From: Spirochaetia bacterium
GTDB taxonomy: Bacteria; Spirochaetota; Spirochaetia; Treponematales; Breznakiellaceae
Direction of reading: 5' to 3'
NCBI GenBank assembly: GCA_025997755.1
Contig: BNVA01000070.1
Coordinates: 1 to 9,874, forward strand
DNA length: 9,874 nucleotides
Part shown: one piece after another, positions 1 to 2,990 of the stretch
Layout: each line of letters starts with the position of its first letter
How positions within the stretch are numbered: position 1 is the stretch's first letter
The notes under the pieces: model-generated
What the model was told of the DNA's origin: nothing
What the model saw: the letters and a program-made list of their open reading frames with translations, nothing else
Database searches by the model: none
Program-made: the position numbers and the translations under genes

Positions 1-61
1 CTCGGTTGCCAAAATGCGGAAGTTTTACGAAAAGCAGCTTCTGGAAGGGGCGGTGGAATAA
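1..61 (+). CDS. 3' end of an unidentified rightward gene
   Basis: The frame beginning at base 2 reads SVAKMRKFYEKQLLEGAVE and stops at TAA (59-61). Only 19 codons are inside the window. The lysine- and glutamate-rich composition looks like the C-terminal helix of a soluble protein, and no other frame across this stretch looks as coding-like. It converges on the leftward HTH operon, and a hairpin lies 24 bases after its stop. Too little is present to name a family. That it is coding at all is an inference from composition and from the terminator placement. Confidence 0.5.
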   Translation, partial: SVAKMRKFYEKQLLEGAVE

Positions 62-84
62 GAAACAGGTAAAACCGTTTAGGC

Positions 85-113
85 AAAAAAAATCCCGGCG
101 TTTTTAGCCGGGT
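85..113 (-). terminator. Rho-independent terminator for the leftward HTH operon
   Basis: CCCGGC (94-99) pairs with GCCGGG (107-112) around a 7-nt loop. The run of eight A at 85-92 becomes a U tract directly after the stem on the leftward transcript, a textbook intrinsic terminator. On the rightward strand the stem is followed only by TTCATT, so it would stop the upstream rightward gene less efficiently. It sits between convergent genes and may serve both. Confidence 0.85.
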
Positions 114-148
114 TCATTACTATCATTGTTATTATATCACATTGCTAC

Positions 149-165
149 CGGGAAGAAACTTCCCG
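149..165. other. 7-bp GC-rich hairpin in the 3' UTR of the leftward operon
   Basis: CGGGAAG (149-155) pairs perfectly with CTTCCCG (159-165) around an AAA loop. It lies between the stop of the leftward small gene (223) and the terminator at 85-113. On the rightward strand it is followed by a T-rich ATT repeat rather than a clean U tract. It could be a secondary terminator for rightward transcription or a stabilising 3' UTR stem-loop. The pairing is visible; the role is inferred. Confidence 0.5.
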
Positions 166-170
166 ATGCC

Positions 171-196
171 TTATTATTATCATTATTATTATTTAC
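171..196. repeat. Imperfect ATT trinucleotide repeat
   Basis: About eight ATT/TTA units in a row, interrupted once by ATC, lie in the non-coding stretch between the hairpin at 149-165 and the stop of the leftward gene at 223. No function is evident. Such a tract can vary in length by slippage, but it is not placed to affect translation of any gene recognised here. Confidence 0.6.
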
Positions 197-222
197 ACTT
201 TATCAGTTATTTATATCCGTCA

Positions 223-432
223 TTAAATCCTTTCTTCTGCCACTCTTTCTAAACTTGATGCGGCAAAATTTTGAGACTCTTTTTTCTCTGTCTCAACCCG
301 CACCACAGTTCCTGCACGGAAAACCACGGTGAGTGTAACAGCTCCGTACTGAGGTGATTCCGAGAGCAGTCGGTTGAGTTTCCTTGACACAATATCCATT
401 GGTGTCACCGATAATGCTACTAAATCATTCAT
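223..432 (-). CDS. Small protein resembling the DUF2292 family (69 aa)
   Basis: The start at 432 is chosen because GGAGG (complement of 438-442) lies 5 nt upstream; a longer in-frame start at 456 has no such site. The protein reads MNDLVALSVTPMDIVSRKLN, then a core YGAVTLTVVFRAGTVVRVE (about residues 29-47), then a polar tail. The core pattern of YG-x-VT-(hydrophobic) followed by G-x-V-x-R-(V/I)-E resembles the short DUF2292-type proteins, whose function is unknown. This is recognition by pattern only. There are no membrane segments. Its start codon overlaps the stop of the HTH gene by 8 nt (425-432, ATGAATGA), so the two should be translationally coupled. The pair resembles small regulator cassettes of mobile elements, but no integrase or phage gene is in view. 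Confidence 0.7.
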   Translation of the reverse strand: MNDLVALSVTPMDIVSRKLNRLLSESPQYGAVTLTVVFRAGTVVRVETEKKESQNFAASSLERVAEERI

Positions 433-664
433 ATTTACCTCCAATTGTCTCATCATTCTTAACAGAATGAACTAGAGATTTGTTTTCTAGCAGAGCAGGT
501 AAATCTGTGATCAGATTGCTTGAAAACAATATTCTCCTTCCCAACCGTATCGCGTAACCCCTTTGAACAAGATTTAATTCCTTCATCCTTCTGTTCAACG
601 TTGAGCGCGATATACCAGCCAACGCGACACACACTTCTTTGGTTTCTAACCAATTCTTTTTCAT
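425..664 (-). CDS. Small helix-turn-helix DNA-binding protein (79 aa)
   Basis: The protein begins MKKNWLETKEVCVALAGISR and continues STLNRRMKEL, then a basic IRLGRRILFS segment (about residues 39-48). The WLxTKEV...GIS-x-STLNRR pattern is that of MerR-like or excisionase-like winged helix domains (the helix_turn_helix_17 type), with recognition helix around residues 19-29 and a wing around 38-48. The length fits an isolated DNA-binding domain with no ligand domain. AAGGAC (complement of 671-676) lies 6 nt before ATG and supports the start. It is first in a two-gene leftward operon, with a leader of about 370 nt from a strong promoter. A 26-bp palindrome at 695-720 is a candidate operator for self-regulation. 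It could be a transcriptional regulator or an excisionase-like directionality factor; the sequence does not decide. Confidence 0.8.
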   Translation of the reverse strand: MKKNWLETKEVCVALAGISRSTLNRRMKELNLVQRGYAIRLGRRILFSSNLITDLPALLENKSLVHSVKNDETIGGKYE

Positions 665-694
665 TTTTTTGTCCTTAATACATATCAGATTTTT

Positions 695-720
695 GAGATG
701 CGTAGTTAACTACACATCTC
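695..720. promoter_or_regulatory. 26-bp palindrome, candidate operator of the HTH gene
   Basis: GAGATG (695-700) and CATCTC (715-720) flank a perfect 12-bp palindrome GTAGTTAACTAC (702-713); the only unpaired position is C701 against A714. It lies 31 bp before the HTH start codon and 19 bp before its ribosome binding site. Dyad symmetry of this length is typical of a dimeric regulator site, and the adjacent HTH protein is the obvious candidate ligand. In RNA it would also form a strong hairpin. The palindrome is visible; operator function is inferred. Confidence 0.5.
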
Positions 721-730
721 TATGTACCCA

Positions 731-746
731 GAATGTGAGTACATTC
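731..746. other. Small hairpin in the HTH leader
   Basis: GAATGT (731-736) pairs with ACATTC (741-746) around a GAGT tetraloop. It is the last stem before the 695-720 palindrome on the leftward transcript. No U tract follows, so it is not a terminator. Confidence 0.4.
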
Positions 747-790
747 CACGCTTTGAGTTCTTACAAGTAGAAACGTCAACGCGCAGTGCG

Positions 791-814
791 GTCTCGGCGG
801 TAACACCGCAAGAC
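791..814. other. Two-step hairpin in the HTH leader
   Basis: GTCT (791-794) pairs with AGAC (811-814), enclosing GCGGT (797-801) paired with ACCGC (805-809) and an AAC loop, with a small internal loop. It is GC-rich compared with the surrounding AT-rich sequence, which favours a structured RNA in this stretch. Confidence 0.45.
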
Positions 815-844
815 TGGCTTATAAAAAAATAAAAGGAATAAAAA

Positions 845-992
845 GGGCTTTCGCCAAGATTAGGTTCGGCGATAGTTAGAACCATCGTCGCCAAAATGAA
901 GGGGCTTTTACGCCAAAAAAAGGTTCACGATGCTAAAAAAACATCGTGCCATGCATTACTAAGTTCGGTGGCAACCTAAGCTACCATCGCCG
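845..992. repeat. Three imperfect tandem hairpin repeats
   Basis: Two units of about 50 nt share the order GGGCTTT, CGCCAA, an A-rich spacer, GGTTC, a GAT-containing arm, a loop, CATCGT and GCC: 845-892 and 902-950. A third, shorter unit (963-992) begins GTTCGG and ends CCATCGCCG. Each unit can fold into a hairpin, with compensating differences in the arms. The similarity is by eye. It could be an amplified structured element or a cluster of REP-like palindromes. Confidence 0.45.
915..948 (-). terminator. Terminator-like hairpin inside the HTH leader (possible attenuator)
   Basis: On the leftward transcript CACGATG (complement of 942-948) pairs perfectly with CATCGTG (complement of 926-932) around a 9-nt U-rich loop, and after AACC comes a run of seven U (complement of 915-921). 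This is terminator-like and falls about 90-120 nt after the predicted start of transcription, far before the HTH gene. The 4-nt spacer before the U tract weakens it. It may set how much transcription reaches the operon, or define the 3' end of a short RNA. Confidence 0.4.
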
Positions 993-1042
993 TAAAAATA
1001 TCCTACAATAAATAAAATTTATCATTAACTAATGATATTTAT

Positions 1043-1071
1043 AATATACAACATTTGAAAAAAAATGTCAA
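1043..1071 (-). promoter_or_regulatory. Strong sigma-70-type promoter, leftward, for the HTH operon
   Basis: On the minus strand TTGACA (complement of 1066-1071) is followed after exactly 17 bp by TATATT (complement of 1043-1048). The -35 box is a perfect match, the -10 box matches at five of six positions, and the surroundings are very AT-rich. Transcription would begin near 1036. It lies 52 bp beyond the stop of the upstream leftward gene, so the HTH operon does not depend on read-through. Confidence 0.75.
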
Positions 1072-1122
1072 GTACTTTTTCAACTTTTTTTCGATTTTTT
1101 TAAAATATTTTTTCAATACACA

Positions 1123-1689
1123 TCACAAATCCCCTATGGCTTTCTTTTGTAATGCAGTATAAATGGTTTGAGCGATGGGACAAGTTTCTATCCGTTTTTC
1201 CCGAAATGACCTTTCCAACGGGTCTATCCCGATTTGTTTAAGGGTGTTTTGCAAGCGCGTTTTATGACCCGCATAGGCTACATGAAAGGCATCTTTTGGA
1301 TACCCGTTGTGGCGGTAGTCCTTTCTATGCGAAAAGGCTTTCTCTACTCCCTTATACAGCGTTTCATTTTTGACTACTTCCAAAACATTAAAGGCATCGT
1401 CAAAATCATTCTTGGCAGCCCGATAGCTCGCCAGTGCTTCCTTTTCATTGGAGAAGCCGCTTTCAAGTTCCTGAATGACAAAGGTATATTCGGCAAGGAG
1501 CATGAGATACGGATCCGTAGCTCCCACAGCTTCGTCAAAAATAGCCGTAGCCAACCCAATACCTTTATTAAAATCCTTCAGCCCCTGTTCCGTTTGCCCT
1601 GTTGTACGCCGGGCAATACGACCATTAATGATGAGATTGGCGGCATAGATTATGTTATTTGTCAAGCCAACCGGGTCCAAATTCTTCAT
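1123..1689 (-). CDS. Unrecognised helical protein, second gene of an overlapping pair (188 aa)
   Basis: The ATG at 1689 gives MKNLDPVGLTNNIIYAANLI; a TTG three codons earlier is also possible. GAGG lies 4-6 nt before the ATG, inside the upstream gene, which it overlaps by 35 nt in another frame, so coupled translation is likely. The product is soluble, with no signal peptide or membrane segment, and looks mostly alpha-helical: residues 20-140 have alternating charged and hydrophobic positions (for example YRAAKNDFDDAFNVLEVVKN), recalling a helical-repeat fold. A basic, histidine-containing stretch follows (SHRKDYRHNGYPKDAFHVAY, about residues 118-137). I recognise no family. The co-overlap suggests the two products act together, for instance as a complex. 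A toxin-antitoxin or effector-chaperone role is possible but nothing in the sequence proves it. Confidence 0.75.
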   Translation of the reverse strand: MKNLDPVGLTNNIIYAANLIINGRIARRTTGQTEQGLKDFNKGIGLATAIFDEAVGATDPYLMLLAEYTFVIQELESGFSNEKEALASYRAAKNDFDDAFNVLEVVKNETLYKGVEKAFSHRKDYRHNGYPKDAFHVAYAGHKTRLQNTLKQIGIDPLERSFREKRIETCPIAQTIYTALQKKAIGDL

Positions 1690-1885
1690 CCGCCTCAATC
1701 AAGTTGTACCCCTGACTTCTTAAAAAATCAGCACCGACTTTTTCTTTCATGATTTTTGCCAGCCATGGATACATTGGGGTTTTCGCCCGATGTAATGCCA
1801 TTGCCTCTTCCTCTTTACCCGATTCGTACAAGGCGATTGATTCCATATCAATCGCAAGCCGTTCTTCGAAGCTCATTTTTTGCAT
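1655..1885 (-). CDS. Unrecognised small protein, first gene of an overlapping pair (76 aa)
   Basis: GGGAG (complement of 1891-1895) lies 5 nt upstream of ATG 1885, a strong site that fixes the start; a second ATG three codons in is less well placed. The protein reads MQKMSFEERLAIDMESIALY, an acidic helical N-terminus with a repeated short E/A-rich helix, then PMYPWLAKIMKEKVGADFLR (about residues 37-56), and ends in the compact motif EFGPGWLDK. The helical-pair N-terminus resembles a TPR-like hairpin, and the KEKVGADFL...FGPGWLDK tail looks like a constrained conserved signature, but I cannot assign a family. The tail coding region overlaps the start of the next gene by 35 nt. A sigma-70-like promoter lies just upstream at 1906-1934. 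Confidence 0.75.
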   Translation of the reverse strand: MQKMSFEERLAIDMESIALYESGKEEEAMALHRAKTPMYPWLAKIMKEKVGADFLRSQGYNLIEADEEFGPGWLDK

Positions 1886-1905
1886 ACAATCTCCCTTGTT
1901 TATTC

Positions 1906-1934
1906 ATAGTAGGCATCTTTTATAAAAATGTCTA
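1906..1934 (-). promoter_or_regulatory. Candidate leftward promoter for the overlapping gene pair
   Basis: On the minus strand TAGACA (complement of 1929-1934; five of six consensus positions) precedes TACTAT (complement of 1906-1911; four of six) by exactly 17 bp. Transcription would start near 1899, leaving a short leader with the GGGAG site before the start codon at 1885. Confidence 0.5.
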
Positions 1935-1956
1935 TATTCTGCTAATGGAATAAAAT

Positions 1957-1979
1957 ACTATGAGCAGGAACTATGAGCA
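1957..1979. repeat. 10-bp direct repeat upstream of a promoter
   Basis: ACTATGAGCA occurs at 1957-1966 and again at 1970-1979, separated by GGA. Seen from the leftward promoter at 1906-1934 it lies just upstream of the -35 box, where an activator would bind. It may also be chance. Confidence 0.4.
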
Positions 1980-2038
1980 AAACACCGATGTTTCAGTAGG
2001 TTTCACGAGGTATCAGGATGTTTTTCGATCATGGGCAC

Positions 2039-2067
2039 TTGACAAAAAAATTAGTTTTTTCTATAAT
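2039..2067 (+). promoter_or_regulatory. Perfect-consensus rightward sigma-70-type promoter
   Basis: TTGACA (2039-2044) and TATAAT (2062-2067) are both perfect and separated by exactly 17 bp of A/T-rich sequence. Transcription should start near 2074. No rightward protein gene follows until 2991; what follows is the tRNA-like sequence at 2082-2161 and then the antisense of the lipoprotein gene. A promoter this strong normally serves a stable RNA. Confidence 0.75.
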
Positions 2068-2081
2068 ACAAATAGTTATAA

Positions 2082-2161
2082 TCCTAAAGCTGGATGCTTA
2101 TGAAACAGAGTTTACTTGAACTCTGGATCTGCTTGTGAGGGTTCAAATCCTTCCTGGGGAA
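2082..2161 (+). ncRNA. tRNA-like small RNA or degraded tRNA
   Basis: GAGGG (2137-2141), the loop TTCAAAT (2142-2148) and CCTTC (2149-2153) form a canonical tRNA T-arm (one G-U pair), with the T-T-C-R-A pattern. The next seven bases, CTGGGGA (2154-2160), sit where the 3' acceptor strand belongs; TCCTAAA (2082-2088) pairs with it at five of seven positions including one G-U. The middle holds a perfect 7-bp stem, CAGAGTT (2106-2112) with AACTCTG (2119-2125), whose even-sized loop is not a 7-nt anticodon loop, and no D-arm is evident. No CCA is encoded. It follows a perfect promoter. It may be a decayed tRNA, a tRNA 3' remnant left by an integrated element, or a tRNA-mimicking regulatory RNA. A run of seven T at 2198-2204 is the nearest possible 3' end. 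Confidence 0.35.
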
Positions 2162-2170
2162 ATTTGGCAC

Positions 2171-2776
2171 TTATTTAAACAGCACATTAACAGGGGATTT
2201 TTTTAGGCTCTCTGTGGAATTTTCCGGCATTCCCACAAAAACAATATATCCTATGTTGTTGTATAATAATGGCTCATCGTCATGGAATTCCGCTTCCTCA
2301 ACATCGTTAAAATAAATTTTAAAATCTTGTAGGGTTTTTTCATCCCGAACAATTCTAATTTTATTTGCCATTCCGAAACCTTTTTTTATAGCTGGCGTGT
2401 GGGTTTCTTCGATTACTTCTTCTATTGTCGTGTTATCTACAATTTTGTTCACTTGATAATTTCCGTTCACCCATAGATACAAACAGTAGTATGATTCCGT
2501 ATCAAGGTCGGCGCAAAAAAGTATACAATAAGCCACATCGGGCGCTCCGCTTTTTTTAATTGCGACAGCTTCAAAAGTATTTGGATTGGGCAGGGGCTTT
2601 TCACTATCAACAAATATTGTGAATGTATCATAGTTTTTTAAATCATTTGTGTAATACTCCCGAAAACCATCTTTAGTGGTCGTAAAACTTCTTGTTTCCC
2701 ACACATCAAATGAAAAGGAACATGCTGTAAAAAACATCAACGGCAGAACGGTAACGGCAAAAATAAATTTTTTCAT
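2171..2776 (-). CDS. Putative lipoprotein with a lectin/LamG-like C-terminal region (201 aa)
   Basis: The start at 2776 has AGGA about 7 nt upstream. MKKFIFAVTVLPLMFFTAC is a short lipoprotein signal; the lipobox FTAC with Cys19 is loose but acceptable by spirochaete standards, so the protein is probably lipidated and membrane-anchored in the periplasm or at the surface. The mature part is rich in aromatic residues and beta-prone segments. The pattern NKIRIV (138-143), a short polar linker, KIYFNDVEEAEF (153-164), then NNIGYIVFV (173-181) resembles the last strands of concanavalin/LamG or DUF1080-type jelly rolls, which often bind glycans; this is a fold guess from pattern. Its ATG overlaps the stop of a short upstream frame (ATGA, 2773-2776). 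Its 3' end faces the tRNA-like transcript from the opposite strand. Ligand unknown. Confidence 0.75.
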   Translation of the reverse strand: MKKFIFAVTVLPLMFFTACSFSFDVWETRSFTTTKDGFREYYTNDLKNYDTFTIFVDSEKPLPNPNTFEAVAIKKSGAPDVAYCILFCADLDTESYYCLYLWVNGNYQVNKIVDNTTIEEVIEETHTPAIKKGFGMANKIRIVRDEKTLQDFKIYFNDVEEAEFHDDEPLLYNNIGYIVFVGMPENSTESLKKSPVNVLFK

Positions 2777-2889
2777 AAGGCTTCCTTATTAGAAATACGG
2801 TTTATACATTCTTTAGTTTGATCGCCAAGCGTCTTATTGTCAAGCCCCGAAAGGACGTGCCGTATTAGGGTTATGTCTTCCTGCTCCAA
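2773..2889 (-). CDS. Possible short gene or gene remnant coupled to the lipoprotein gene (38 aa)
   Basis: An open frame runs from the stop at 2911-2913 down to TGA at 2773-2775, which overlaps the lipoprotein ATG as ATGA, the usual arrangement of coupled genes. From a TTG at 2889 it reads MEQEDITLIRHVLSGLDNKT and ends TKECINRISNKEAL. The composition is protein-like, helical and charged. Against it: no ATG or GTG, and no ribosome binding site before the TTG. It may be the surviving C-terminus of a longer gene lost upstream. The frame is seen; expression is a guess. Confidence 0.3.
   Translation of the reverse strand: MEQEDITLIRHVLSGLDNKTLGDQTKECINRISNKEAL
2801..2828 (-). promoter_or_regulatory. 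Weak candidate promoter for the lipoprotein gene
   Basis: On the minus strand TTGGCG (complement of 2823-2828) and TATAAA (complement of 2801-2806) are 16 bp apart. The -10 box is good, the -35 box matches only its TTG. A perfect TTGACA (complement of 2838-2843) has no -10 box at the right distance. Confidence 0.3.
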
Positions 2890-2915
2890 CGCAGAGCCGA
2901 GTTCTGTAAATTATG

Positions 2916-2945
2916 TTGATAAGACACTACGCTCTTGTGTGTATT
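2916..2945 (+). promoter_or_regulatory. Weak candidate promoter for the lysS cluster
   Basis: TTGATA (2916-2921) and TGTATT (2940-2945) are 18 bp apart, about 45 bp before the lysS start codon. Both boxes deviate from consensus. It is the best rightward candidate in the 214-nt gap between the divergent lipoprotein and lysS genes. Confidence 0.3.
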
Positions 2946-2990
2946 TTCCCCATATTCCCAAACAACGGTATTTGCAGGTAGTATTGAGGC

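Larger units (their letters stand above)
665..1036 (-). ncRNA. Long structured 5' leader of the HTH operon
   Basis: There is no convincing gene between 665 and 1122. Leftward transcription from the promoter at 1043-1071 would start near 1036 and run about 370 nt before the HTH start codon. Stem-loops visible in transcript order are: 967-985 (6 bp with one G-U) or its alternative 966-989; 926-948 (7 bp) followed by a U tract; 863-892 with two mutually exclusive pairings; 791-814 (GCGGT/ACCGC with an outer GTCT/AGAC); 731-746 (GAATGT/ACATTC); and the palindrome 695-720. I do not recognise a known riboswitch, 6S, tmRNA, SRP or RNase P core. It could be a cis-regulatory leader, a stable small RNA ending at the internal hairpin, or dispersed palindromic repeats that happen to lie here. 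Confidence 0.45.

Noticed and set aside
131..136. TATAAT on the minus strand as a promoter -10 box
   Set aside because: No acceptable -35 box at 16-18 bp, and it lies in the 3' UTR just before a terminator.
706..894. 62-codon leftward open frame within the HTH leader
   Set aside because: No ribosome binding site, the start is TTG or a later ATG, the composition is unlike a folded protein, and the bases are better explained by the hairpins and repeats.
845..992. CRISPR array
   Set aside because: The repeats are imperfect, only two to three in number, and are not separated by unique spacers of constant length.
690..1000. Integron attC sites, considered because Treponema can carry integrons and the region is rich in hairpins
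   Set aside because: No GTTRRRY / RYYYAAC core boxes at the ends of the hairpins, and no integrase or cassette layout.
1655..1698. Programmed or accidental frameshift joining the two orphan genes
   Set aside because: No slippery heptamer is seen, the first gene ends in a compact tail that looks natural, and the second has its own ATG with GAGG upstream. Homologues would be needed to exclude it fully.
1234..1752. 172-codon rightward open frame
   Set aside because: It is antisense to the overlapping orphan pair, which has proper ribosome sites, a promoter and better protein composition.
2082..2161. Functional standard tRNA or selenocysteine tRNA
   Set aside because: No D-arm, the central stem closes an even-sized loop that cannot present an anticodon, and two acceptor pairs are mismatched.
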